64,000 bases of DNA from Crocinitomicaceae bacterium (GTDB lineage Bacteria > Bacteroidota > Bacteroidia > Flavobacteriales_D > Sanyastnellaceae): positions 1-64,000 of the forward strand of contig NZGF01000075.1 in the NCBI GenBank assembly GCA_002690915.1, given 5' to 3'. Below the pieces are notes generated by a model. It saw nothing but the letters and a program-made list of their open reading frames with translations, searched no databases and was not told the DNA's origin. Below are positions 23,690 through 33,924 of this stretch, piece by piece; positions within the stretch are counted from its first letter, which is position 1; every line of letters begins with the position of its first letter. The position numbers and the translations under genes were made by a program.

Positions 23690-25849
23690 ATGAAAAAGTT
23701 TATTGCTACCCTGCTTCTCACAGGTATGATGTTTTCGCAGTTCGCCCTCCGCGCAGACGAAGGAATGTGGCTCATCAGCATGCTGAACCGCATCACCATG
23801 GCAGAGGCCCAAGGCTTAGGATTGAACCTTTCAGCCGAAGAAATTTATGACATCAACAATGCCAGTTTGAAAGACGCCATTGTGCGCCTCAACGGCGGAT
23901 CTTGCACCGGTGAAGTAATTTCGTCAGAAGGTTTGGTCTTGACCAACCACCACTGCGCCTACGATGCCATCCAAGGATTTTCCTCTACTGAAAACGACTA
24001 CCTAACAGATGGCTTTTTCGCGCTCGCGCTGGACCAAGAAAAGCACATTGATGATTTTGTCATCAGCTTTCTGGTGCGGATTGATGATGTCAGTTCCCGC
24101 ATTCTCGAAAACGTGACAATGGACATGTCCGAGGACGAGCGAAATGCGGCCATTGCCGAGTCACGTAACAGCTTGATGGAGGAGATGAATCCAGAAGGCG
24201 ACAAAGAGCTCGAATTGAAGAGTTTCTACTACGATAACGAATTCTATTTGTTCGAGTACAAAACGTACCGCGACATCCGCCTCGTTGCTGCGCCACCAGA
24301 AAGCTTAGGCAAGTTCGGTGGAGACACAGATAACTGGATGTGGCCACGCCACACTGGTGATTTTTCCATGTTGCGCATCTACGCCGACGACAACAACGAA
24401 CCTGCGGATTTCAGTGAGAATAACGTTCCTTACCAGCCTAAGCGCCACCTTCGTATCAGCATGGACGGAGTGTCTGAAGGAGACTTCACCATGGTCATGG
24501 GCTACCCCGGCAGTACGGACCGTTTCCTCAGCAGCTGGGGCATCGACCAAGCACTACGCCTCTACAACCCCGCGGTGGTTGACGTCCGAGACCTCAAGTT
24601 GAAAACCATGAAGTCTCACATGGATGCGGACCCTGCTGTGCGCATTAAGTATGCTGCGAAGTATGCCCAGACAGCCAACTACTGGAAGTACTACATTGGA
24701 CAATCCAAAGGCTTGAAACGCTTAGACGTTGAGTCAAAGAAGCGCACCCTTGAATCCCGCTTCACGGAATGGGTGAATGCCAATGCTGAACGCAAAGCTG
24801 AATACAGTGAAGCTTTGGGGTTAATCCAATCGTACTATGAAGACACCGATGCGAGTGTTCAAGGGAATGTTTATGCCCTCGAAGCTGGACTGATTGGTTG
24901 CGACATCAGTCTCTTCTCGTTTCGATTCTACCGCATGGCTGCCGGCCTTTTCAGTGAAGACGCGGAAGAAGTTTCCGCGACACAAGCGGCAATGACCGAT
25001 TTCGTTAACGGCTTTTTCAAGGAGTACGACCAGGCAACCGACCGCGACTTATTTGTAAATCTCATGACCAAGTTCCGCGAGGACATCGACCCAACCTACC
25101 ACCCCTCCTTTTTTACAACAGTTGCAGGCAAGTATAAGAACGACTTTAATCGCTTTGCGGATAAGATGTACGCCAAGAGTTTCCTCGTGGACCCAGAGCG
25201 CTGCGCAGCTTTTATCGCGAATCCTTCGCAGAAAGCGATGGACAAGGACTTGGCAATTATCGTTGGCCAAAGTGCGATTCAAACTTACTTCGCCGGACAG
25301 TCCAACCCTGCAGAGGACAAGTTCAACAGAGGATACCGCCTATTCGTGAAGGGACTGCGTGAAATGGATGCAGATGAAGCCATTGCCCCCGATGCGAATT
25401 CCACCATGCGAATGACGTTTGGATCAGTAGCGCCGTACAAAGCCGCCGATGCTGTGCACTACGATTTCATCACCACCGCCAACGGCGTGTTAGAGAAGAA
25501 AGACAATTCCAACCCTGAATTCATCGTCCCTGATGCATTGGATGATCTCATCCGCAGTCGCGACTTCGGTCGTTATGCCGATGAGTCCGGGGAACTGGTG
25601 GTGTGCTTCATCCACGGCACCGACATCACCGGCGGCAATTCTGGTTCACCCGTACTTGACGCCAACGGTGACCTCATCGGATGTGCATTTGATGGCAACT
25701 GGGAAGCGATGAGCGGCGACATCGCCTTCGAAACGGAACTGCAACGTACGATCTCTGTCGACATCCGTTATGTGACCTGGATCCTCGATAAGTTCGCCGG
25801 TGCGCAGAACTTAATCGATGAAATGGACTTCGTATCCGGCTTGCGCTAG
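23690..25849 (+). CDS. S46 family dipeptidyl-peptidase (DPP7-like)
   Basis: GGSCTGEVISSEGLVLTNHHCAYDAIQGFS; TDITGGNSGSPVLDANGDLIGCAFDGNWEAMSGDI. Confidence 0.95.
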   Translation: MKKFIATLLLTGMMFSQFALRADEGMWLISMLNRITMAEAQGLGLNLSAEEIYDINNASLKDAIVRLNGGSCTGEVISSEGLVLTNHHCAYDAIQGFSSTENDYLTDGFFALALDQEKHIDDFVISFLVRIDDVSSRILENVTMDMSEDERNAAIAESRNSLMEEMNPEGDKELELKSFYYDNEFYLFEYKTYRDIRLVAAPPESLGKFGGDTDNWMWPRHTGDFSMLRIYADDNNEPADFSENNVPYQPKRHLRISMDGVSEGDFTMVMGYPGSTDRFLSSWGIDQALRLYNPAVVDVRDLKLKTMKSHMDADPAVRIKYAAKYAQTANYWKYYIGQSKGLKRLDVESKKRTLESRFTEWVNANAERKAEYSEALGLIQSYYEDTDASVQGNVYALEAGLIGCDISLFSFRFYRMAAGLFSEDAEEVSATQAAMTDFVNGFFKEYDQATDRDLFVNLMTKFREDIDPTYHPSFFTTVAGKYKNDFNRFADKMYAKSFLVDPERCAAFIANPSQKAMDKDLAIIVGQSAIQTYFAGQSNPAEDKFNRGYRLFVKGLREMDADEAIAPDANSTMRMTFGSVAPYKAADAVHYDFITTANGVLEKKDNSNPEFIVPDALDDLIRSRDFGRYADESGELVVCFIHGTDITGGNSGSPVLDANGDLIGCAFDGNWEAMSGDIAFETELQRTISVDIRYVTWILDKFAGAQNLIDEMDFVSGLR

Positions 25850-25871
25850 ACAAATAAGCAAGCTTGAACTG

Positions 25872-25901
25872 AAAGCGGCACCTCCGTAAAGGTGCCGCTT
25901 T
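25872..25901. terminator. Bidirectional rho-independent terminator between S46 peptidase and ppc
   Basis: aaagcggcacct-ccgtaa-aggtgccgcttt, A-run/T-run on both sides. Confidence 0.88.
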
Positions 25902-25924
25902 TCTTTTGCTATTTAAACCGAACG

Positions 25925-28480
25925 TCAGACGGCATTGCGGCTGGCGTTGATGATACCAAACATCGAACGTACGATGAGTCGCTTCAAGACGTCTGCCTCC
26001 CATTTAGAAGCTTCATCGCCTTCAGCCAGCTGCCCGAGGGCGAAATGCTGAATGACGAGCAAAGGACGGATGATGTCGTCGCGAAGACCTATGCTCTCTT
26101 TGATGTGCGGATTGAGTTCCATTAGTGATTGCTGACCGGTAATGTCGAGCACCCAACGCTTGGTCAGCTCGTATTCGTCCCGAACCATGCACCAGATGCC
26201 GCCAAATTGAGCGTCGTGCTCCAGGTGCGCAGTGAGCCGGAAATCACTTTTCATCATACTCTGCATGCTGTTCTCAACGAGAGCACGGAAGAACGAACTC
26301 TCGCGATACAAGGCCCGCGCCTCCTCAATGCGGCCCTCACCATCTAGCCACTCCAACGCCCTGCCCAAGCCAAAGAAGCCAGGTACGTTTTGTTTTAGCT
26401 GCGTCCAAGATCCAACAAAAGGAATGGCACGCAAATCATCGAATGTGAGCGGACCATCTTTAGTGCGGCTCGTCGGACGGCTCCCAATGTTCGTCTCCCC
26501 ATAATACTTGAGCGTCCCCCATTGGGTTAGGTAGTTCATGAATTCGGGGTGCTCTTTCAGTCGAGTGTAATAGGAAAACGACTGCTGGCCCAATGCCTTT
26601 ATCAACGCTTCTTGATCTGTATCAAAATGGGTTTGCGAATCCTCGAAAATACGGCTCTGTAAACCTGCCGTTAACAGCAACTCGAGGTTGAAGCCGGCAG
26701 ACCTCGGAATTCCAAAATTGGAACTAATGGTCTGCCCTTGAATGGTCGTTTGAATTTCGGTGTTTTCGATATCCTGGCCATGCGCCGCGTAAAATCGGTG
26801 GGTGTTCCCACCGCCTCGTGCTGGTGGACCTCCCCGTCCATCAAAAAACACGACGGTAATGCCTTCGTCACGTGACAACTTCGATAATCGACGCTTCGCT
26901 TCGTAAATCGACCAATTGGCTTGAAGGTAACCGCCGTCCTTTGTACCGTCCGAAAATCCGAGCATCACTGTTTGACGGTCGCCCCGGCGGCTCAAATGCG
27001 CCCGGTAGGCCGGATGCGAATACATGTCTCGTACCTCGTCTTCCGATCGGGCCAAATCCGCAATGGTCTCAAAAAGCGGAACGATATCCAAGGCGGTTTC
27101 ATCATTAAGACCGGCCATACGCGCCAACGCAGCAACAGCGGCCACGTCAATGATGCCTCTGCAATTGCTAATGATGTAGCGATGGCAAGCCCGCACGCCA
27201 TTGTGCTTTTGGATTTTCGCCATTGTACGCAACGACGAAATAATGTCTTGGTGCCGCTCTTCTTCCAGTCGGATCACCGCGCCCCGCCATTTATCGCTCA
27301 AGAGCTCATTCACTTGATCAGAAGAAGACAATGCTCGAAATGCCTTCACATCCACATCGACCGCCGTGAGCGCTTCATCCAATGCTTTTTGAATGACTCG
27401 GCTATCTTGGCGGATATCTAGGCTCGCAAAATGCAGTCCGAACAAACGTAATTTGAATTGGAAGCCTCGGATTTTTTCGATGAAGAGTCCGTTGGAGTGA
27501 TCCGCGACCCACTGGGCAATCTCATCCAGCTCCTGATTTAAATCCGCTACGGAAAGTGCTGCCGAATCCGGGTGAAGCATGGCGTATTCAATACGGTCTT
27601 GCAGCTGATCGAGTCGGGTAGAAACATGCTTGAATGTGATACGCCGACGCAAGTCACGGATTTCACGTCGATAGCACCGCAACAAGGTCAAACGAAGACG
27701 CTCCGCGACATTCCAGGTCGTCTGCGCGTCTACAAATGGATTACCATCGCGGTCTCCGCCAGGCCAGAATCCAATTGTGATAAGACTTTCACTTAGAGCA
27801 CGAGCCGCTGGGTCATCGAGGGTCTGTGCCACCTTGGAGTACAATTCTGGAGCAGCATGGTAAAAGACGTTTTCAAGGTACCACGATTGCCGCACCGCTT
27901 CGTCGTAAGGGGTTGGAGGCTCAGAATTGAAAAACGGCGTCAGTCCCAGTTGATGCAGTAACTTTCGAATGCTCACCAAATCATTTTCCTCCATGGCCTT
28001 TGCCAAATCAGTGATAATGGCCAGCGCATTGCCCGGGTAAAACTGCGTCGGATGTGCCGTTAAGACAACGCGGACTGCATATTCACCTAGGAGATCCTTC
28101 AAATCTTCCTCCTTGCGGTGCCGTCGGATGCGCTGCATAAAACTTTGCAGGGACTCTGCACCTCCCAAGTCATTGAGTTGTGCGTAGCGTGCGTCTTCCA
28201 ACGCATCTACCAACACCACCTGACGTTCCACATATTGAATGATGCGAAACAGTAAGTCGGCTTTGCTTTCCACATCGCGTAACCCTTGCGACGAAAAAAA
28301 ACTATCCAATATTTCCGCTGGCGTTTGGGCACTGTTCAACCCCTCATCACACGCTTCTTGCAACAACGGAACACGCAATCCAGTTTGCCGTATTCCATCC
28401 AACGGGAGCGTCAAAAAAATGCCATTAAACACGTGAAACGGATGACTGACAACTGCCCTGTACTCTTTTCGATCTTTCAT
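25925..28480 (-). CDS. ppc: Phosphoenolpyruvate carboxylase
   Basis: Start MKDRKEYRAVV at 28480; GFWPGGDRDGNPFVD, LGFSDGTKDGGYLQANW, FFDGRGGPPARGGGNTHRF, RAIPFVGSWTQLKQNVPGFFGLG. Confidence 0.93.
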   Translation of the reverse strand: MKDRKEYRAVVSHPFHVFNGIFLTLPLDGIRQTGLRVPLLQEACDEGLNSAQTPAEILDSFFSSQGLRDVESKADLLFRIIQYVERQVVLVDALEDARYAQLNDLGGAESLQSFMQRIRRHRKEEDLKDLLGEYAVRVVLTAHPTQFYPGNALAIITDLAKAMEENDLVSIRKLLHQLGLTPFFNSEPPTPYDEAVRQSWYLENVFYHAAPELYSKVAQTLDDPAARALSESLITIGFWPGGDRDGNPFVDAQTTWNVAERLRLTLLRCYRREIRDLRRRITFKHVSTRLDQLQDRIEYAMLHPDSAALSVADLNQELDEIAQWVADHSNGLFIEKIRGFQFKLRLFGLHFASLDIRQDSRVIQKALDEALTAVDVDVKAFRALSSSDQVNELLSDKWRGAVIRLEEERHQDIISSLRTMAKIQKHNGVRACHRYIISNCRGIIDVAAVAALARMAGLNDETALDIVPLFETIADLARSEDEVRDMYSHPAYRAHLSRRGDRQTVMLGFSDGTKDGGYLQANWSIYEAKRRLSKLSRDEGITVVFFDGRGGPPARGGGNTHRFYAAHGQDIENTEIQTTIQGQTISSNFGIPRSAGFNLELLLTAGLQSRIFEDSQTHFDTDQEALIKALGQQSFSYYTRLKEHPEFMNYLTQWGTLKYYGETNIGSRPTSRTKDGPLTFDDLRAIPFVGSWTQLKQNVPGFFGLGRALEWLDGEGRIEEARALYRESSFFRALVENSMQSMMKSDFRLTAHLEHDAQFGGIWCMVRDEYELTKRWVLDITGQQSLMELNPHIKESIGLRDDIIRPLLVIQHFALGQLAEGDEASKWEADVLKRLIVRSMFGIINASRNAV

Positions 28481-28498
28481 GGCCCAACAGGCTTTACA

Positions 28499-28544
28499 CA
28501 AAGGTACTTTCGGTTGATGAAAAAATCGGCTTCGCGTACCTTTG
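28499..28544. promoter_or_regulatory. Divergent ppc/trmD promoter region with mirrored TACCTTTG -7 elements
   Basis: CAAAGGTAC (28499-28507) and GTACCTTTG (28536-28544) form a perfect inverted repeat; each -7 element lies the same distance from its start codon. Confidence 0.6.
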
Positions 28545-28562
28545 GTTCTTCTTTCCCTATTA

Positions 28563-29246
28563 ATGCGCATTGATATCCTCACCGTAGTCCCCACGTTGCT
28601 CGACAGCCCGTTTGCCGATAGCATCATCCAGCGTGCCAGAGACAAAGGTGTTGTAAACATTCGCGTTCACGATATCCGCGATTGGAGTAAGGACAAGCAC
28701 AAGAAGGTAGATGACGAGCCCTTCGGCGGAATTGCCGGTATGGTCATGACTATACAACCCATCCTCGATGCTATCGAAGACCTGCAATCTGATTGCGTCT
28801 ACGGTGAAATCATTTACCTCACGCCCGACGGCGAACAGCTCAAGCAGGCCCGTGTTAACCAACTGTCCATCTCCGGCAACTTGCTCATCATTTGCGGTCA
28901 CTACAAGGGCATTGACCAACGTCTTCGAGACCACGTCGTCACCTTGGAACTCTCCATCGGGGACTACGTACTGTCTGGAGGTGAGCTTGCTGCGGCGGTT
29001 TTGACCGACGCTGTGGTCCGGTTGTTGCCCGGTGCCATCGGCGACGAACAAAGCGCCCTTACCGACAGCTTTCAAGATGATATGCTGGCTCCGCCTGTAT
29101 ATACGCGACCGGCCAATTACAACGGCTGGGAAGTACCGGAAATCTTGAGATCTGGCGACCACGCTGCCATTGAGAAATGGATGGAGGAGCAAGCCTACAA
29201 GCGAACCATAGAGCGACGCCCTGATTTACTGAAAAAAGATTCCTGA
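28563..29246 (+). CDS. trmD: tRNA (guanine-N1-)-methyltransferase TrmD
   Basis: [77 protein letters not shown]. Confidence 0.96.
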   Translation: MRIDILTVVPTLLDSPFADSIIQRARDKGVVNIRVHDIRDWSKDKHKKVDDEPFGGIAGMVMTIQPILDAIEDLQSDCVYGEIIYLTPDGEQLKQARVNQLSISGNLLIICGHYKGIDQRLRDHVVTLELSIGDYVLSGGELAAAVLTDAVVRLLPGAIGDEQSALTDSFQDDMLAPPVYTRPANYNGWEVPEILRSGDHAAIEKWMEEQAYKRTIERRPDLLKKDS

Positions 29247-29319
29247 GAAAGTGTTCACATGCTACCGAGATTATTCGTAATATTGCACCCCAATTCACGG
29301 GACTAGAAAAACGTATACC

Positions 29320-29679
29320 ATGGACCGCATCAAGGACATCGCAAACAAAATCGTCGAAACCCCTACTTGGCCGGATTTCCGCGCGGGGGACACCGTTACG
29401 GTAACGATCAAGATTCGCGAGGGCAACAAGGAGCGATTGCAAAAGTTCCAAGGCGTTGTGATTCAACGCAAAGGCGCGGCCAATACAGAGACTTTTACCG
29501 TTCGCAAGATGGCTTCTGGCATCGGTGTCGAACGTGTATTCCCGATCGCTTCTCCACTCATTGAGAACATCGAAGTAAATAAACGAGGTAAAGTGCGCCG
29601 TTCGCGCATCTATTATCTCCGTGAGTTGACAGGTAAGGCCGCACGCATCAAGGAGCGGCGTATCATTACGAAGAAGTAA
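29320..29679 (+). CDS. rplS: 50S ribosomal protein L19
   Basis: [67 protein letters not shown]. Confidence 0.98.
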   Translation: MDRIKDIANKIVETPTWPDFRAGDTVTVTIKIREGNKERLQKFQGVVIQRKGAANTETFTVRKMASGIGVERVFPIASPLIENIEVNKRGKVRRSRIYYLRELTGKAARIKERRIITKK

Positions 29680-29701
29680 TTGCTACAACTCACTTAATCC
29701 C

Positions 29702-29730
29702 AAAAAGGCCCGCCGACTGCGGGCCTTTTT
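29702..29730. terminator. Bidirectional rho-independent terminator after rplS / ftcD
   Basis: aaaaaggcccgc-cgact-gcgggccttttt, perfect 12-bp stem. Confidence 0.93.
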
Positions 29731-29749
29731 CGTAGAATAAATTTTTCAT

Positions 29750-31447
29750 TCATTTGGCTGCGCCCAATACGTCAGCCACGCGATTCAGTACACTCGCTTC
29801 ACGGGCATCGATAGCTGCCCACAGCATATCCGATTCCTCAACAACGGACGCGCTGTAAGCTTGATCCTCGATATCCCGCAAGTTGACACGAGCGTTGAGT
29901 ATCGCCCCCTTCACCCCTGTGCGAATGGCCATTGCTCCGACACCCGCATCGGTGATGGAATTTGGGTTACCCATTGCAGCCATCTTTTCAGCGATGGCCA
30001 TTGCATCAGCAGCAAGCCTTGCAACGCGCATCGGAATTTCGATAGCGTTCTTGGTCGCGTCTTGAATGGCTGCGTGACGTAATTTTTGCTCCGCCTCTGT
30101 GGCTTTGGGCATTCCGTAGGCTTCCATGATGGAACTGAACGCTGCAGTGTCTGCGTCCACAAGCAATTCAAGTTGATTCTGCAGCGCAATGCCTCGCTCA
30201 GCAAACCGGCTAAATTCTTCCCACCGGTCGTCCCAGCCACGTTTGTGTGCCGATAGATTGGCCACCATCGTTGCGAGGGCAATGCCCATCGTCGCCGAGT
30301 AGGCAGCAACAGAACCGCCCCCAGGCGCGGGGCTTTCCGAAGCGGTCTCGGTAGCAAAAGCGCCGAGGGTCATGTCCAAAAGGGGCGTATTCCGGTCGGC
30401 TGCAATCATGAATTCAATGACTCGGTTGTTTGGATCAAACGGTCCGAGGTCGTCGAGCCCGAGGGACTTCACAGCGATTTTCACTTTTTCAGCCGTGCTG
30501 ATGCCCAAGCTACGCTGCTGTTTGCGCAAGAAGTAATCCGCAGCATCCGTCATCACACGCAGCGGCAGCAGCCCCACCAATTCGGAACCGGTCACGCGAA
30601 TTCCGCGCGCTTGTGCTTTGACACAAGCCTCATCAAAAGCCACGTGCACCGGCGTAGTTTGGATGTCCGTCAAGTTCAATGACAACTGGGCAATACCGTA
30701 TTCTTCGATGTACCAACCAATCCCCTTCACGGCTTTAAGCGAACCGGGGGTCCGCAGCGGCTCTCCATTGGCATCTTTGACCACTGGACTGCCCGGCCCA
30801 CCTGTGCGCTTTGCGCGTCCGGACTCGCGAATGTCAAAGGCAATAGCATTGGCCCGGCGTGAACTGGTCGTATTGAGGTTGATGTTATAGGCAATCAAAA
30901 AGTCACGCGCACCGATGGCAGTGGCCCCGCTTTTTTGCGTCTGTTCATTCCAGGCCCCAGGTCCAAAATCAGGCGCTCCGTCCGAAGTCTCCAATTTGGC
31001 CAATCCTTCGTACTGGCCTTTGCGGCAATGCGCTAGGTTCTGGCGTTCTGACGTTTTTGCGGCCGATTCATAAAAATAACCTGGAATGCCCAGTTCGCTG
31101 CCCACACGCTCACCCAAAGCATGCGCTATGGCCGTGCATTCCTCCATGGTTACCCCGTTCACGGGCACAAACGGACAAACGTCCGTTGCGCCCATACGCG
31201 GATGCTCACCTCGGTGCTTACGCATGTCAATGAGTTCTGCTGCTTTTTGAATCAATCGAAAGGCCGCTTCTCCGATAACTTCCGGCGGCCCCACGAACGT
31301 AATAACCGTGCGGTTGGTGGAATTGCCCGGATCTACATCCAGCAAACGAACCCCTTCCACGGATTCAACAACACGGGATACTGCTTCTATGACGGCGGGA
31401 TTGCGCCCTTCGGAAATATTGGGCACGCATTCTACTAATCGTTGCAT
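29750..31447 (-). CDS. ftcD: Bifunctional glutamate formimidoyltransferase / formimidoyltetrahydrofolate cyclodeaminase
   Basis: MQRLVECVPNISEGRNPAVIEAV...; C-terminal cyclodeaminase SPAPGGGSVAAYSATMGIALATMVANL. Confidence 0.95.
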   Translation of the reverse strand: MQRLVECVPNISEGRNPAVIEAVSRVVESVEGVRLLDVDPGNSTNRTVITFVGPPEVIGEAAFRLIQKAAELIDMRKHRGEHPRMGATDVCPFVPVNGVTMEECTAIAHALGERVGSELGIPGYFYESAAKTSERQNLAHCRKGQYEGLAKLETSDGAPDFGPGAWNEQTQKSGATAIGARDFLIAYNINLNTTSSRRANAIAFDIRESGRAKRTGGPGSPVVKDANGEPLRTPGSLKAVKGIGWYIEEYGIAQLSLNLTDIQTTPVHVAFDEACVKAQARGIRVTGSELVGLLPLRVMTDAADYFLRKQQRSLGISTAEKVKIAVKSLGLDDLGPFDPNNRVIEFMIAADRNTPLLDMTLGAFATETASESPAPGGGSVAAYSATMGIALATMVANLSAHKRGWDDRWEEFSRFAERGIALQNQLELLVDADTAAFSSIMEAYGMPKATEAEQKLRHAAIQDATKNAIEIPMRVARLAADAMAIAEKMAAMGNPNSITDAGVGAMAIRTGVKGAILNARVNLRDIEDQAYSASVVEESDMLWAAIDAREASVLNRVADVLGAAK

Positions 31448-31497
31448 CTTCTTGGCTAATTACCTGCCGAAAATACACGGACGACAACGGTTTTAAC

Positions 31498-32754
31498 TCA
31501 CAGAGCGATGCCATCAATGAACACCTTTTCAACCGGTTCATCTCCGAAGTCGTAGGCAAGGTCTTCCAACCCATTCAACGGACGCGTTAAAATTACGTTC
31601 GCGGCTCGACCACGGGCAATGACGCCTGACCGATCCGAGCACTCCATGGCAGCGGCACCATTGATGGTGGCGGCAGCAATCGCCTCGAGCGGGTGCATTT
31701 TCATTTTCAAAATAGCCAATTGAACGACGCGGCTCATGTTGCTTGAAGGCGCAGAACCCGGATTGAAATCCGTTGCTAGGGCCACCGGCACACCAGCGAC
31801 CATCAAATCGTGCACTGGGGTGTAAGGAATGCCCAGAAAATACGAACACCCAGGAAGAGCGGTGGCGAAAGTAGGATGGCCGGATTCAGCGGCCTGTTGT
31901 AAGGCCGAGATGTCCTCCGGATTCAATTCCTCCAAATGATCCACAGATACAGCATTTGAGTTGACGCATAACTTCACTCCGCCAAACACATTGAACTGAT
32001 TTACATGTACTTTAGACTTTATACCAAGAGAAGAAGCAGCATCCAAGAGCGATTGGGTTTCAGCCAGTCCGAAGTACCCTTTTTCGCAGAAGGCATCTAC
32101 GTAATCCGCGAGTCCTTCTTCCGCGACCCGCGGCAAGGCTTCCTCCACCATGTGCGCCGTCCAAGATTCCGCTGTCCAATCACCGTCAGGCACGGCGTGG
32201 CAGGCCAAAAATGTCGATTTTATTGAAATGGAAGACTCTTGCTTGAGGGCGCGGATTACACGCAGCATTTTCAATTCCGCTTCTAATGTGAGGCCATACC
32301 CGCTTTTGATTTCGAACGACCCCGTACCCGTGCGCATCGCCTGCATCATTCGGATGCGAGCATCCGCGAGCAAATCTGCTTCGGACATGGACTGCAAGGC
32401 GCGGGCAGAGTTCAGAATACCGCCTCCATCCGCAGCAATTTCTTGGTAACTCTTGCCTTCGAGACGGCTCAAAAACTCCCCCGAACGGCGTGCAGCGAAA
32501 ACGAGGTGGGTGTGACTGTCGCACCACGCTGGGAGCACGTATTTGCCCTCGCAATCCAACACATCCAGCCCACTCCAATCCACGATACCAGGGAAAACAT
32601 CCATGGAACCGAAATCCACGATGACCCCATCTTCAATGGCCAACCAAGCCTGCTCCAGTACTGGTAAGGAACGCATCTCCCTCCCATTCAAATACAACGG
32701 TGGGGTGTCGTACGCACCAACCAATCCTTTGATGTTCTTCCAGAGCATTCGCAT
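31498..32754 (-). CDS. hutI: Imidazolonepropionase
   Basis: Start MRMLWKN at 32754; LPAWCDSHTHLVFAARRSGEFLSRLEGKSYQEIAADGGGILNSARAL; KSGYGLTLEAELKMLRVIRAL; ALATDFNPGSAPSSNM. Confidence 0.96.
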   Translation of the reverse strand: MRMLWKNIKGLVGAYDTPPLYLNGREMRSLPVLEQAWLAIEDGVIVDFGSMDVFPGIVDWSGLDVLDCEGKYVLPAWCDSHTHLVFAARRSGEFLSRLEGKSYQEIAADGGGILNSARALQSMSEADLLADARIRMMQAMRTGTGSFEIKSGYGLTLEAELKMLRVIRALKQESSISIKSTFLACHAVPDGDWTAESWTAHMVEEALPRVAEEGLADYVDAFCEKGYFGLAETQSLLDAASSLGIKSKVHVNQFNVFGGVKLCVNSNAVSVDHLEELNPEDISALQQAAESGHPTFATALPGCSYFLGIPYTPVHDLMVAGVPVALATDFNPGSAPSSNMSRVVQLAILKMKMHPLEAIAAATINGAAAMECSDRSGVIARGRAANVILTRPLNGLEDLAYDFGDEPVEKVFIDGIAL

Positions 32755-32787
32755 GACCGCAAGGTAGCAATCACCGAGCGGGTTCCG

Positions 32788-32795
32788 TAAATTTG
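32788..32795 (+). promoter_or_regulatory. -7 promoter element TAAATTTG upstream of aroC
   Basis: TANNTTTG match 4 nt before the ATG at 32800. Confidence 0.5.
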
Positions 32796-32799
32796 AACC

Positions 32800-33882
32800 A
32801 TGGCGGGTAATACATTTGGCACTTTGTTTCGACTTACCACGTTTGGCGAATCCCACGGTGCAGCTATTGGCGGTATCATTGACGGTTGCCCTGCAGGTTT
32901 GGCACTGGAAACCGATGCAATTCAAGCGGAATTGGACCGCCGACGCCCAGGCCAATCCAACCTCACCACCCCGCGAAAAGAACAAGATACCGTTGAATGG
33001 CTAAGCGGAGTGCATGAAGGGGTCACCACCGGAGCGCCGGTCGGATTCTTACTCCGCAACGAAGATTTTAACTCCGGAGATTACGACCACCTCAAGTCTG
33101 CGTTTCGCCCTTCCCATGCCGATTACACCTACTCGGCGAAGTACGGTCACCGGGATCACCGGGGCGGCGGACGCTCTTCCGCTCGCGAAACTGCCTGCCG
33201 CGTGGCGGCCGGAGCAATTGCCCGGCAACTGCTCGCTGCAGCTGACATAGACGTGTCGGCATATGTTGAACGTGTGGGAAATACGGCTGTGCCCTTCGAA
33301 CCACGGTATTTTGAACGGTCTGAGGTCGATGCCTCGGCGATCCGTTGCCCCGACCCCAGCACAGCTGAGTCAATGATCAAAACGATTGATGCCGTTCGCA
33401 AAGAAGGCGACACGGTAGGTGGAACTGTGGCCTTGGTGGGAAGGGGTATCCCCGCCGGCTTAGGGGATCCTGTATTTGATAAATTTCAAGCCGTCCTCGC
33501 ACACGCCCTTTGGAGCCTTCCCGCGGTCAAATCCATGGAGATTGGTTCCGGACTGAACGGCACCACAATGCGAGGATCAGCGCACAACGACGCCTTCCAA
33601 ACCGATGAAAATGGTCAAATGTGCACCATGACCAATCACAGCGGCGGCATCCAAGGCGGGATCACCAACGGCGAAGAACTGGTTGTTCGAATTGGATTCA
33701 AGCCAGTCTCTACACTGATGATGCCACAGGCATCAGTCAATGCGGCCGGCGAGGCCATTACATTGGAGGGCAAAGGTCGCCACGACCCTTGCGTTCTCCC
33801 CAGAGCGGTGCCGATTATCGAAGCGATGACGCTGTTAGTATTGGCCGATCGTTGGTTGATAAACCGCACCGCCAAACTCTGA
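32800..33882 (+). CDS. aroC: Chorismate synthase
   Basis: MAGNTFGTLFRLTTFGESHGAAIGGIIDGCPAGL; GHRDHRGGGRSSARETACRVAAGAIAR; HNDAF. Confidence 0.98.
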   Translation: MAGNTFGTLFRLTTFGESHGAAIGGIIDGCPAGLALETDAIQAELDRRRPGQSNLTTPRKEQDTVEWLSGVHEGVTTGAPVGFLLRNEDFNSGDYDHLKSAFRPSHADYTYSAKYGHRDHRGGGRSSARETACRVAAGAIARQLLAAADIDVSAYVERVGNTAVPFEPRYFERSEVDASAIRCPDPSTAESMIKTIDAVRKEGDTVGGTVALVGRGIPAGLGDPVFDKFQAVLAHALWSLPAVKSMEIGSGLNGTTMRGSAHNDAFQTDENGQMCTMTNHSGGIQGGITNGEELVVRIGFKPVSTLMMPQASVNAAGEAITLEGKGRHDPCVLPRAVPIIEAMTLLVLADRWLINRTAKL

Positions 33883-33924
33883 TAAACCCAAGCTTTCCGG
33901 GCGTTCAACGTGTACATTAGAGGC

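Noticed and set aside
28560-29192. 210-aa minus-strand ORF
   Set aside because: Antisense shadow of trmD, a clearly conserved gene.
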